Source: Neolewinella litorea
Lineage (GTDB): Bacteria; Bacteroidota; Bacteroidia; Chitinophagales; Saprospiraceae
NCBI RefSeq assembly: GCF_004803465.1
Contig: NZ_SRSF01000001.1
Location: 806,501-870,500 of the forward strand
Direction of reading: 5' to 3'
Length of the DNA: 64,000 nucleotides
Shown: positions 45,417-54,997 of the stretch, piece by piece
Numbering within the stretch: position 1 is the first letter of the stretch
How the letters are laid out: every line of letters begins with the position of its first letter
The notes under the pieces: model-generated
The model's input: only the letters and a program-made list of their open reading frames with translations
The model's database searches: none
What the model was told of the DNA's origin: nothing
Program-made: the position numbers and the translations under genes

Positions 45417-45746
45417 TCAGATCGACCGAATGAAAATGGCGTGTTCTTCCAGCAGCGTGGAGAGGTCTTCGAACAGTTCGCGCACGGCGTGGAATGCCGA
45501 TTGATCTTCTGTGCCGGTCGGTACCAGGTTTACCGTCTCCCGCTGATAAAATGGTTCCAGGGGGTATTTCTCGGTCACGGCGGCATCAGGGCTCGCCACC
45601 AGGGGGACGGAAGGCGGCAGCAGCAGCTCAAAGGTGGGTCTCGGGTCTGTCGGTGATGGACCGTGCCCGACGCTGCGGGGTTGCTGGGCCGCCAGCGTGG
45701 TGGAAAACAATACGAACAGAAAGACAAAGGGTAGTTGTTGGGACAT
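45417..45746 (-). CDS. small secreted protein, unknown function
   Basis: 109 residues starting MSQQLPFVFLFVLFSTTLAAQ, a clear Sec signal peptide with cleavage after AAQ. The mature part of about 88 residues is Pro-rich at first (GHGPSPTDPRPTFELLLPPSVPL) and ends in an amphipathic helix (FHAVRELFEDLSTLLEEHAIFIRSI). No cysteine and no family recognised. It is on the same strand as the downstream-facing DUF3857 genes but 140 bases beyond their end. Confidence 0.65.
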   Translation of the reverse strand: MSQQLPFVFLFVLFSTTLAAQQPRSVGHGPSPTDPRPTFELLLPPSVPLVASPDAAVTEKYPLEPFYQRETVNLVPTGTEDQSAFHAVRELFEDLSTLLEEHAIFIRSI

Positions 45747-45886
45747 AGCAAGGCATAGGCTGAGGGTTAAACCATACCAAATGGTTAACCCCGGACGGCA
45801 ATATTGCCGCCGGATAAACTGCCTACATGCACGAGTTATTTCCCCCTTACCGTTCTTTTAGATTTGTTTCTTCGCGCTTCTTCTAT

Positions 45887-47800
45887 TTATTTCGTTCGAC
45901 GCTCGCGGAAGACCAGTTGTATGGATTCAGCCTTGGCGACGTCGACAAAAAACTGCCGGAATTCAGGGAATTCCTCTGCCGGCACCAAGGCCGGGCGCAG
46001 TAAGAGCGTCCGGATCCACAGCAGGCCCTCATCCGTAGCGCGCATCTCGGCGCGGTATTCACCCACCGCGTGCTCGTATACCAGGGCTTCGCTCAGAAGC
46101 CCGGACTCAATCTCGAGGCTTTCGTCGTAGTGCACCCGTACAGTATCAACCAGGAATCGGGTTGTACGGTAATCTACCGGTAAGCGCCGCTCTTCCTGGG
46201 GATCGGGAATGTTGGTATAGGGGTGAGGGTTCAGCGCAAAAAAGCGACGACTGCCCATTTTGCGTACCCGGCTGTTCAATGTGGTGTTATAGGCCAGTGT
46301 AACTTCTGGCGCGTCCTCGGCAACGGTGTATGTAAAGGCACTACCGGAAACGTCGGGCAGAAAATTGTTCCGGTGTAGCCAGTCCAGGCGGTCCTGCGTG
46401 CTTCCGAAGTAGGCCGCCAGCTCCCTAAACAGCTCCTGCGCACCACCGAAGTAGGTGGCACTGAGTTCAAATTCCACCGCATTGTCGCCATCCAGCGTTT
46501 GGGTAACCGACCGTAAGTGACCGTGTTCCGACGGCACGAGCGAAGGCGTACGCGCCAGTCGCCCGCCCTCCGGGGTAATCCACAATACGCCTCGGTCCAG
46601 GGTGGATTCCCCGAGGTAGCCCGTGGGGGCGTGCTTGCTGGTACATTCCAGATACATCTCTTCGGACGGCACGTACAGCACCATATGGTTGAAGGCCGAA
46701 GTCGCAAAATCCTCCCGAATGGCATAGTACGGCACATCGGAGCTGTTGATGAGTACGGGATAGGATGCGATACCCACCTCCTTCAGCATGGCCCCCATGT
46801 AGTTGCTCAACGCCTTGCAATCGCCGTAGCGATTCTCATCGACGTAGGTGGCGCTGAAGGGTTGCCAGCCTCCGATGCCCAGCTGGACGCTTACGTAGCG
46901 GCAGCGGGTCTGCATGAAGCGGTACAGGCGGTCTACCCGCTCGCGGTCGGTAGCGGCGCCCTCCACCACGGCGTGTACCTCCGCGGCAAGTTGATCGGGC
47001 AACTGGTCCCGGCCGGTCATGATGCTCCCGATGAAGCTTCCAAACCGGCTCCAGTCGCTGAAACTGCCGCGGTAGTTTTCAATCTGGAAGTCGCCCAGGG
47101 CCACCCGTACGTAAGGCAGCGTTTCCGTTGCCACCGGCGCTAGTGGTTCGCTCGGTTGGGCGGGGATATTCTCAAGGGTCCAGCGGTAAATCCGGTCCTT
47201 ACCCTCCACGGACACCTGCGGGTCGGCCACGAGAGAGGAAGCGTAAAGCAGGTCTATCTCATTCGGCACGTAAGCGGTGAAGGTCGACTTCACCAAGGAT
47301 TGATCGCGCTGTACAGGACTCCAGTGGGGAAAGGCCATGGCCGCGAAGTCGGTAAGCTTTCGCTCGATTTCCACCGCGATCGTGCAGGGGTATGCGGTAC
47401 AGGGCACTTTGGTGTACCGTACCCAGCGATCTTCAAGGAAGGATACCTCGGAGGTGACCCGTTCGTCCTGGATGTTTCCCTTCTTGGCGCGGAAGAATTC
47501 CCGGCCGAACAGATCGGTGGCCGCTACCTCGAATGTATTGATCTTCGATTCTCCATCGTAGGCGGCGATGATCAGATCCTCGCGATCGTGCCGACTGTTC
47601 AGGAGCGTAACGACCCACCGCTCGAGAATGGTAGCCGAACGCAGCGAGGTTACCCGGTACTCCAGGTCGTGAGCCATCACTACGGAGTTGGCGTTTTGCC
47701 GCAGACTATCGGGTAGTGCCAAAACGCCCAGCGCTTCGGACTGGCCTTGCACCTGCGCCCCCGCCCAGATGAATAAGAAAAGCAAGCAGGGACGAATCAT
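45887..47800 (-). CDS. DUF3857/transglutaminase-like exported protein, Cys retained
   Basis: 637 residues. Signal peptide (to about residue 19), an N-terminal DUF3857 beta-domain (about 45-215), and a transglutaminase-like cysteine-protease fold whose Cys328 (RYGDCKALSNYM) and His372 (FNHMVLYV) are intact. The third residue is Glu385 (YLECTS) instead of the usual Asp. A C-terminal beta domain follows. Function of the family in Bacteroidota is unknown; a periplasmic or surface role is inferred. The ATG overlaps the TGA of the gene at 47797 (ATGA), so the two are translationally coupled. Confidence 0.88.
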   Translation of the reverse strand: MIRPCLLFLFIWAGAQVQGQSEALGVLALPDSLRQNANSVVMAHDLEYRVTSLRSATILERWVVTLLNSRHDREDLIIAAYDGESKINTFEVAATDLFGREFFRAKKGNIQDERVTSEVSFLEDRWVRYTKVPCTAYPCTIAVEIERKLTDFAAMAFPHWSPVQRDQSLVKSTFTAYVPNEIDLLYASSLVADPQVSVEGKDRIYRWTLENIPAQPSEPLAPVATETLPYVRVALGDFQIENYRGSFSDWSRFGSFIGSIMTGRDQLPDQLAAEVHAVVEGAATDRERVDRLYRFMQTRCRYVSVQLGIGGWQPFSATYVDENRYGDCKALSNYMGAMLKEVGIASYPVLINSSDVPYYAIREDFATSAFNHMVLYVPSEEMYLECTSKHAPTGYLGESTLDRGVLWITPEGGRLARTPSLVPSEHGHLRSVTQTLDGDNAVEFELSATYFGGAQELFRELAAYFGSTQDRLDWLHRNNFLPDVSGSAFTYTVAEDAPEVTLAYNTTLNSRVRKMGSRRFFALNPHPYTNIPDPQEERRLPVDYRTTRFLVDTVRVHYDESLEIESGLLSEALVYEHAVGEYRAEMRATDEGLLWIRTLLLRPALVPAEEFPEFRQFFVDVAKAESIQLVFRERRTK

Positions 47801-49791
47801 AGTTGTTTCTTGAAGATAAGGGGTGAGGTCTGCAGTTCCGTAATGCGGCGGAACATTTCCCGCAGGGCCGGATATTCATCGGCGGCGTATAGCGTGCGAT
47901 CCAGGATGACGGTGTAGACGACCGAAACGTGGCCGGGCGAAACCTCCTGTACCTGATAGGTAGCGGTCATACTTCCGTCGGCGGCGCGCAGGCGCACGGG
48001 AGCGGGGGCCTCTTCAAGGGCGTAGCCCGCCGGTAGCCGCAGGTTGGCCACGTAGCGCTGCTGCCACGGGTAGGGGAAATCGATAGGAAAGCTGCGCGTG
48101 TCCACGTCGGCCAATTCACCGTCTACCAGTGGCAGCAGGATGGGCTGAATATAAAGGTGGTCGTCGACCGCCTGCGCCACGGGGGCCGTAAGGCGCAGTT
48201 CGTAGGTGAACTGGTTGCGGGGTGCGTCGTCCGGTTCCTCGGCGGAGAAGGAGGTGACGCGTGCCTCGGGCATTACCTGCAATATGGCGGGTACCATCGG
48301 GGCCTCGGCGTCGCTTTTCCGCTGGTTAAGGGCAGTACGGCCATCAAAGGCGAAGTAGTCCAGCATCCGCGACTTGACGACTACCTCGGCCTCCCCGGAC
48401 TCCGCAACGTCCACGTCGAGCATCATAACCTGGCGCGACGAGGGTACGTCCAGCGAGATCCAGCGCGGGTCGCTCTTGTCGGCTACCCAGCCCCGGTGGT
48501 TGAGCGCGCGCTCGCGGGGCAGACCGGCCGGGCGGTCGGCCGATCCCGTATCCAGAAGCAAGGGCTTCCCGTCCGCCTCGGTGTAAACCATGAGGTGGTT
48601 GAACTGATGAAGCAGCGGGTACTGCTCGATGGGGGCGCCGGTGTTGCGCAGGGATACCAACAGGGGGTGGGCCTCCACCCCGGCCTCGTTGAGCAGGCTC
48701 AACAGAGCAATATTCAGATCGGCGGAATTGCCGCTTTTCGACTGAAAGACCTGGTCGGGAGTCTTGGAAGCCAGCATGTCGTAATTGCCGTTCCAGCTGA
48801 TGTTGCGGTTGATGAAGGCGTAGGCCGCCTCTATCTTTTCGCCCTCGGAGGCCTGCTGTGCGATCAGGGGCTCGGCGGCTTTCCACAAAGCATTGTAGTT
48901 GATCTTGTTGCGGTAGTACCGCCCGAAATCCTGCCGGTCCTGAAGTTCCTTGACCGTCTCCTTCCAGTTGCTGAAAATGGACCGCTCCGGACTGCCGGGG
49001 TACTGCACGGCCTGCAACTGCAGGCGGACGCTGGGCAGGTAATCGCCGGCGTTGTTGCTGTAGGGTTGATTGCGGAAAGCGGGCAGGTCGCGCATCGCCC
49101 AGAGGATGTCCGAATGCTCGATCTTTTGCTGACCGCCATTGTAGGCTCCGGTATTGAAGCGGGGACCCCAGGCGCGGGGCGTCAGCTTGACCTCGTTAAC
49201 GTCAAGACGCGGCGCGGTGAGCGAAACGTAGCGGTAATAAGGCGGAATCATTGCGTCGTACTGGGCCCAACGTACCGGTATATCCTCCTGAAAAGTGTAC
49301 GATGAGGGTATGAGGATATTCTTCCGCCTTTCCAGGTACCGGTATTCCACGATCGCGCCTTCGCTTACCTGGGGGAAGGTGAACTTGAACGCTTCGCGGG
49401 TGCCTTCAAGTTTCTCGCGGTATATCTGTGCGGCCGGTACCGGAAGGGAACCGCCGCCGGGGAGGTGAATGAAGGCTTCCACTTCACTGATCTCGGCGTA
49501 TTCCCGGTTGAAGGTCAGCGTGATATTGGCCCGGTCGAAGGAGGACGGTTTGAGCAGTTTCACGCGGCGGTGGTGGCGCTCGGTGAGCGACGGCCCGTCC
49601 GAATCACTGTATTCGAAATCCAGACTCAGGCGGTCGTAAAGCACATATGCATCGGCCGTGGGGTCACCGGGCACCTCCATTAGCGCACGCTCTTCGTCGG
49701 TCACCCGTCCGAAGGATACTTCGGGGGTGGATTGAGCAGCGACCTGGATTGTCATCAGACAAAAAACCAGCGTGCAAAAGTCTCGGATCAT
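47797..49791 (-). CDS. DUF3857/transglutaminase-like exported protein, catalytic Cys replaced
   Basis: 664 residues: signal peptide (to about residue 20), DUF3857 (about 50-240), transglutaminase-like fold. At the nucleophile position the sequence is GNSADLN (354-360), with Ser356 where the paralogue has Cys328; His399 (FNHLMVY) and Asp414 (LLLDTGS) remain. The protein therefore probably lacks cysteine chemistry. It shares the whole architecture and stretches such as LPRERALNHRGWVAD with the gene at 49863, its closest paralogue. Middle gene of the trio. Confidence 0.88.
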   Translation of the reverse strand: MIRDFCTLVFCLMTIQVAAQSTPEVSFGRVTDEERALMEVPGDPTADAYVLYDRLSLDFEYSDSDGPSLTERHHRRVKLLKPSSFDRANITLTFNREYAEISEVEAFIHLPGGGSLPVPAAQIYREKLEGTREAFKFTFPQVSEGAIVEYRYLERRKNILIPSSYTFQEDIPVRWAQYDAMIPPYYRYVSLTAPRLDVNEVKLTPRAWGPRFNTGAYNGGQQKIEHSDILWAMRDLPAFRNQPYSNNAGDYLPSVRLQLQAVQYPGSPERSIFSNWKETVKELQDRQDFGRYYRNKINYNALWKAAEPLIAQQASEGEKIEAAYAFINRNISWNGNYDMLASKTPDQVFQSKSGNSADLNIALLSLLNEAGVEAHPLLVSLRNTGAPIEQYPLLHQFNHLMVYTEADGKPLLLDTGSADRPAGLPRERALNHRGWVADKSDPRWISLDVPSSRQVMMLDVDVAESGEAEVVVKSRMLDYFAFDGRTALNQRKSDAEAPMVPAILQVMPEARVTSFSAEEPDDAPRNQFTYELRLTAPVAQAVDDHLYIQPILLPLVDGELADVDTRSFPIDFPYPWQQRYVANLRLPAGYALEEAPAPVRLRAADGSMTATYQVQEVSPGHVSVVYTVILDRTLYAADEYPALREMFRRITELQTSPLIFKKQL

Positions 49792-49862
49792 ATAGGGGTG
49801 AGTGGTGTGCGGAACGCTCCGGAAGGTCGAAAATATTCCCCAGTGGGGAGTACAATCGTTAA

Positions 49863-51854
49863 TTATTTGGCGCGACGAAATACAATTGTGGCCTCCTGCA
49901 ATTCGATGATCCGGCGGTACATATCCCGCAGCATGGGATAGGCATCGGCGGGGTACACCGTTTGGTCCAGGTTTACCCGAAATACAATCGAGATCGTGCC
50001 GTTGGCGTCGTCCGAAGCGGAATAAAAAGCCGCCATGCCCCCATCTGCACTGCGCAGGCGCACGGACGCCGGCAGTTCTTCAACGGCATACCCCTCTGGC
50101 ACCTTGATGTTGGCGATGTAATTGACCTGCCAGGGATAGGGAAAATCAATCGGATAGAGCCGCTGTTCCACATCATCAAGTTCGTCGTCGAGCAGTGGAA
50201 TGACCACCGGCTGCAAATAGAGGTAATCATCCGCCACCATACCGGCCGGTACGTCCAGTTCGGCGGTGATGCCCAGGGCACCGGAGGGGTCGTCAACCCC
50301 GTGGGTTACCTCGTGCGACCGAACTTGCGTTTCCGGGAAGCCGGCGACGATCTCCCGCACCAGCGGTCCGTCGAGGGGTGAATCCATACGCGACAGTTCC
50401 TGCCGGCCCCGCAGGGCATAGTAGCTGTTCAATTTGCTCTCTATCTTGATTTGGGACGCACCGGCTTCGTCAAGACCAATGTGTGCCATCACGATCTGTT
50501 TGGCCTGGGGCACAAACACGTCCACCCATCGTGGGTGAGCCGGATCGGCTACCCAGCCCCGGTGGTTGAGGGCCTTTTCGCGGGGCAGGCCGGGGGGGCG
50601 ACCCGCGTTGTTGGCGTCCAGCAGGTACGGTTGCCCCTCCACTTCCGTGTACACGAGCAGGTGATCGAACTGCGTCAGTATGGGATAAATTTCCACGGGC
50701 GAGCCCTGGTCCCGCAGGGAGACGAGCAGGGGGTAAGCCGGGATACCGGCTTCGTGCAGCAGGGCCAACAGGGCGAGATTAAGGTCGGCGCTGTTGCCCT
50801 CCCCTTTTTCCAGTACCTGGTTTGGGCTGTCGGTCCCGAAAATACTGGTGGATCCGTTCCAGCGGAGGTTCCCACAGACGTAGCGGTAGGCGGCATCAAT
50901 GCGCGCCTGAACCCCTTCGGCTGCGGAGATGGCCGGCTCAGCCGCTTCCCAGACCTGTTTGTAGTTGGACCGGTTCAAATAGGCGCGGCCAAAATTGCGG
51001 TGATCGGTGAGGTTCTCGACCGTCTCTTTCCAGTTGCTGAAGACCGGTTGCGCGATTTCACCGGGGTAGTTGACCGACTGCAGTTGCAGCCGTACGCGGG
51101 GCAGATAGTCGGTAGCATTGTTCGTATAGGGCTGGTACTCGAAAGCCGGTACATCCTGCATGGCCCAGCGGATGTCCTGGTGCGCCACACGCTCGTGGGC
51201 GGTAGGCACCTTGCGGAATACCGGTCCCCAGGGTTTGCGGGTGGTCTTGACGTCATTGACGACGTAGTTTCCGGAGATTCCGAGACTTACGTACTTGTAG
51301 TATTCGGGGACGAAAGCGGTATACTCGGACCAGCGCACGGGCACGTCGCGCTGAAAGGCGAAGCGGGTGGGAATGAGAATATTCTCCGAGCGCTGCGTGT
51401 AGGTGTATTCGATGACTGCCCCGGGTGTCACCTGCGGAAAGGTAAACTTGAGGGTATTGTAGTCGCCGTCGCGCTCGCGGATGAAGTCCTTGCCCGACAA
51501 CTTGATGCGTTCCCCGTCGGGCAGGTGGATGACCGCCTTCAGGCCCGAGATGGCTTCAACATCACGGTTGTAGCGCAGGGAAACGTTAGCGCGGTCGAAC
51601 GCGGCGGGCGTGATCAGTTTTACCCGGGTGTGAAATTCCTCGATCGTAGTGGGTCCCTTGTCGCGCAGGTAATCGAACTTCAGGTCGAGCCGGTCGTACA
51701 GGATGTAAGCCGCGGCGGCGGAGTCCTTTCCCGGGGGCATGGCCGCCAGGTCCTCCGCGGTAATTTTGCCGAATTTAACGTCCCCATATTCCTGGGCCAG
51801 TAATAAGGTGGAAAAAAGCAGAGCGGGTAATAACCCCAGCAGGCGAAGTAACAT
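49863..51854 (-). CDS. DUF3857/transglutaminase-like exported protein, second Cys-less paralogue
   Basis: 663 residues from the ATG at 51854, where a signal peptide starts (MLLRLLGLLPALLFSTLLLAQ); the frame opens 75 bases earlier without sense. Same architecture as its neighbour: DUF3857, then a transglutaminase-like fold with GNSADLN in place of the Cys motif, FDHLLVY and LLDANN. LPREKALNHRGWVAD is shared nearly word for word with the gene at 47797. First gene of the trio, 71 bases upstream of the second. Confidence 0.88.
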   Translation of the reverse strand: MLLRLLGLLPALLFSTLLLAQEYGDVKFGKITAEDLAAMPPGKDSAAAAYILYDRLDLKFDYLRDKGPTTIEEFHTRVKLITPAAFDRANVSLRYNRDVEAISGLKAVIHLPDGERIKLSGKDFIRERDGDYNTLKFTFPQVTPGAVIEYTYTQRSENILIPTRFAFQRDVPVRWSEYTAFVPEYYKYVSLGISGNYVVNDVKTTRKPWGPVFRKVPTAHERVAHQDIRWAMQDVPAFEYQPYTNNATDYLPRVRLQLQSVNYPGEIAQPVFSNWKETVENLTDHRNFGRAYLNRSNYKQVWEAAEPAISAAEGVQARIDAAYRYVCGNLRWNGSTSIFGTDSPNQVLEKGEGNSADLNLALLALLHEAGIPAYPLLVSLRDQGSPVEIYPILTQFDHLLVYTEVEGQPYLLDANNAGRPPGLPREKALNHRGWVADPAHPRWVDVFVPQAKQIVMAHIGLDEAGASQIKIESKLNSYYALRGRQELSRMDSPLDGPLVREIVAGFPETQVRSHEVTHGVDDPSGALGITAELDVPAGMVADDYLYLQPVVIPLLDDELDDVEQRLYPIDFPYPWQVNYIANIKVPEGYAVEELPASVRLRSADGGMAAFYSASDDANGTISIVFRVNLDQTVYPADAYPMLRDMYRRIIELQEATIVFRRAK

Positions 51855-51985
51855 GTAACGGGATATGCAGATGGATACCAAAAAGCACCATCCGGGGTGA
51901 AATGCAATAGCACGTATTAGGTAAACCATAATCCCTTGTCGATTATTGGATATTACCCATCATTAATAAACGCGTTTCGGCGAAT

Positions 51986-52894
51986 ATGAAATTTGGAAAA
52001 GTAACCGACCCCTCCGCCATCGAATACCAACTTCCGGTGGAGCCACTGGCCAACCGTGCGCGTCTCGACCGCTACGAACTGGGCGTGGGGGAAGGGCGCC
52101 CACGCATTTACATCGGCGCCACCGGGTGGAGTATGAAGGAATGGGTGGGCAAGTGGTACCCCGACGGTGCCCGCACGTCAGATTATCTGGACCACTACGG
52201 CGCTCAATTCAATACCATCGAACTCAACACCACGCACTACCGCATCCCCACGCCGGAAATGGTGGAGAAATGGTACGCACAGGTGCCCGCTGACTTTCGC
52301 TTCTGCCCCAAGGTGCCGCAATTTATCAGCCATTCCCGCAACCTGGGAGCGGGCGACGGCGGACTGCAAAAGTTCGTCGCTGCCCTCGACGGGCTCCGGG
52401 AGAAAATGGGCTGTGCCTTCATTCAGTTGCCACCTTATTTCGGGGCGGACCGCCTGCCCGTGCTGGATGCTTTCCTGGGGCGGTGGCCGCGGGTGCTGCC
52501 TCTCGCCGTGGAAGCCCGCCATGAAAGCTGGTTCAGCGACCCCTTCGCCACCGAGGCCTTGATGGATACCCTGGCACGGCACGGTACCGCGGCGGTAATC
52601 ACCGACGTAGCCGGCCGACGCGATGTGCTGCACGGCTACGTGACCGCTCCGCGCACCATGATCCGCTTCGTGGGCAACGGACTGATCGAGAGTGATTTCA
52701 CCCGGCTGGCGGCCTGGGCGCGGAAGCTGCGGGAGTGGAATCTGCCGGAAACGTTTATCTTTCCCCACGAACCCGACAATGTGCTGGCCCCCGATGCCGC
52801 CGCCTGGTTGGCCGCTCACCTTGCCGAACTTGACTTTGCCGAGACCCGCGGCCCCCAACCCCACCGTGGCCCGGAGCAGATGAGCCTTTTTTAG
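51986..52894 (+). CDS. DUF72 (YecE-like) protein
   Basis: 302 residues. A TIM-barrel family with the motifs IYIGATGWSMKEWVGKWYP, FNTIELNTTHYRIP, FRFCPKVPQFISH, FIQLPPYFG and VEARHESWF. The biochemical function of DUF72 is unestablished; the barrel resembles sugar isomerases and endonuclease IV. The N-terminal 30 residues precede the domain. It ends 18 bases before ppk1, so the two are probably cotranscribed. Confidence 0.92.
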   Translation: MKFGKVTDPSAIEYQLPVEPLANRARLDRYELGVGEGRPRIYIGATGWSMKEWVGKWYPDGARTSDYLDHYGAQFNTIELNTTHYRIPTPEMVEKWYAQVPADFRFCPKVPQFISHSRNLGAGDGGLQKFVAALDGLREKMGCAFIQLPPYFGADRLPVLDAFLGRWPRVLPLAVEARHESWFSDPFATEALMDTLARHGTAAVITDVAGRRDVLHGYVTAPRTMIRFVGNGLIESDFTRLAAWARKLREWNLPETFIFPHEPDNVLAPDAAAWLAAHLAELDFAETRGPQPHRGPEQMSLF

Positions 52895-52912
52895 CCCTTT
52901 TCCGATTTATCC

Positions 52913-54988
52913 ATGAAAAACGATTACCCGGCCATCCCCCGCGACATCAGTTGGCTCTCCTTCAACCACCGGGTGTTGCAGGAGGCCAAGGACGAGAGCC
53001 TGCCCCTTTTCGAACGGCTGAAGTTCCTGGCCATCTACAGTTCGAACCTGGACGAATTCTTCCGGGTACGGATGGCCAACCACCGCAACCTCCTGCGCGT
53101 GAACAAGAAAACGAAGCGCGAGCTCGATATCAGCCCGAAGCAGACCGTCCGCACCATCCAGCGCATCGTCAACCGCCAGCAGGAAGAGTTCAGCCGCATT
53201 TTCGAGAAGAAGATCATCCCGCAACTGGCCAAGCACGGCATCCACCTGAAGCGCCGCCTGGACATGACGGAGGAAGACCAGGAGTTCGTACAGAACTACT
53301 TCAAGGAGTACATGCTTCCCTACGTGCAGCCCGTACTGCTGATCAAGGACATGGTACGTCCGTTCCTGAACAACGCGCAGTTGTACCTCTCCATATTGAT
53401 GAAGGAGAAGGGAAAGGGAAAAACGGCCTACGCCATCGTGAAGATTCCCAGCGACCACCTGCCGCGCTTCATCGAGTTACCGAGCACCGACGGGGAACAT
53501 AACCTGATTATGCTCGACGACATCGTGCGGCACTCTGTTTCCTGGATGTTCCCGGGTTACGATATCGACGACACCTTCAGCATCAAACTGACGCGCGACG
53601 CCGAGCTTTATATCGATGACGAATTTACGGGTGACCTGCTGGCCAAGATCAAGACCAGCCTGAACCGCCGGCATGTCGGACCGGCCAGCCGCTTCGTCTA
53701 CGACCGCACGATGCCCACCCAACTGCGCACCTATCTGGAGGACACCTTCGAGCTGGACCGCTACGACATCCTCGCCGAGGGGCGCTACCACAACAACTTT
53801 GACTTCTTCAGCTTCCCGAATTTCGGGATGACGAAGTTGCTCTACCCGCCGCAGCCGCCGCTGCCCTACCCCGCCCTGGAAGAATCCGAAAACTTCTGGG
53901 CTTCGGTGCAGGAGGCGGATCACCTGCTGCATTACCCCTACCACAGCTACGAGTCGGTGGTGCGCTTCTTCGAACGCGCGGCCGAGGATCCGGCCGTGAG
54001 TCACATCAAGATCGTCCAGTACCGCGTGGCCCGCAAGTCGCGGATCATGCAGGCCCTCATGCGGGCCGTTACGCTGGGCAAGCAGGTAAGCGTATTCATC
54101 GAGGTGAAGGCCCGTTTCGACGAGGAGGCTAACTTGCGGTGGGGCGAAAAACTGGAGCAGGCCGGGGTGCACGTGCACTACAGTTTTCCCGGCGTTAAAG
54201 TCCATTCCAAGCTTGCACTGGTCCGCCGGGTCGAGAACGGTAAAGAGCGGATATACAATTACTTGTCCACCGGCAACTTCCACGAAGATACCGCCAAGGT
54301 TTACAGCGATTTCGGACTGTTCACGGCCGACGAAAGAATCACCAGCGAGGTATCCAGGATCTTCAGCTTTCTGGAAAACGTGATGATTCCGGAGCAACCG
54401 TTCCAGCACCTACTTGTCGGTCAGTTCAACCTGCGCAGCGCCCTGGAGAACCTGATAGAATTTGAAATCGCTGAGGCCCAGGCCGGTCGGTCGGCGGCCA
54501 TGACCCTGAAGATGAACAGCTTGCAGGACAAGGCCATGATCGACCTGCTCTACCGCGCAAGCCAGGCGGGCGTCATGATTAACCTCATCGTGCGGGGCAT
54601 CTGCTGCCTGGTACCGGGGCGGAAGGGCTACAGCGAGAATATTCACGGCATCAGCATCGTCGATCGCTACCTGGAACACGCCCGGATTTTCCACTTCCAC
54701 CATGCGGGGGAGGAACTGGTGTACCTCTCATCGGCCGACTTCATGACGCGTAACCTGAGCCACCGGGTGGAGACCACCTTCCCTATCTACGATGAGGAAC
54801 TGAAAGACAAGATTCTGGAGATACTGGACATTCAGCTGGCCGACAACGTAAAGGCGCGGCTGCTCAGCGATCAGCAGGGCAATACCTACTACCGCGGCGG
54901 CAGCGACCTCTCGATTCGCAGCCAGGAAGAAACCTACCACCTGATCAAGCGGACCCTGGTAGCTGAACAGATGGAACTCGAAGAGTAG
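52913..54988 (+). CDS. ppk1: polyphosphate kinase 1
   Basis: 691 residues, standard for PPK1. N-terminal IPRDISWLSFNHRVLQEAKD and SNLDEFFRVRMAN. The phospho-accepting His is residue 431 in VHSKLALVRR, followed by YNYLSTGNFHEDTAKVYSDFGLFT and a second phospholipase D-like half (YLSSADFMTRNLSHRVE). It makes polyphosphate reversibly from ATP, at the membrane or in granules. No ppx or pstS neighbour here; the only likely operon partner is the DUF72 gene. Confidence 0.97.
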   Translation: MKNDYPAIPRDISWLSFNHRVLQEAKDESLPLFERLKFLAIYSSNLDEFFRVRMANHRNLLRVNKKTKRELDISPKQTVRTIQRIVNRQQEEFSRIFEKKIIPQLAKHGIHLKRRLDMTEEDQEFVQNYFKEYMLPYVQPVLLIKDMVRPFLNNAQLYLSILMKEKGKGKTAYAIVKIPSDHLPRFIELPSTDGEHNLIMLDDIVRHSVSWMFPGYDIDDTFSIKLTRDAELYIDDEFTGDLLAKIKTSLNRRHVGPASRFVYDRTMPTQLRTYLEDTFELDRYDILAEGRYHNNFDFFSFPNFGMTKLLYPPQPPLPYPALEESENFWASVQEADHLLHYPYHSYESVVRFFERAAEDPAVSHIKIVQYRVARKSRIMQALMRAVTLGKQVSVFIEVKARFDEEANLRWGEKLEQAGVHVHYSFPGVKVHSKLALVRRVENGKERIYNYLSTGNFHEDTAKVYSDFGLFTADERITSEVSRIFSFLENVMIPEQPFQHLLVGQFNLRSALENLIEFEIAEAQAGRSAAMTLKMNSLQDKAMIDLLYRASQAGVMINLIVRGICCLVPGRKGYSENIHGISIVDRYLEHARIFHFHHAGEELVYLSSADFMTRNLSHRVETTFPIYDEELKDKILEILDIQLADNVKARLLSDQQGNTYYRGGSDLSIRSQEETYHLIKRTLVAEQMELEE

Positions 54989-54997
54989 CAATAGCAA

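Noticed and set aside
45070-45504. 144-codon plus-strand open frame
   Set aside because: It begins inside the ahcY terminator stem, has no family features and runs antisense into the secreted-protein gene.
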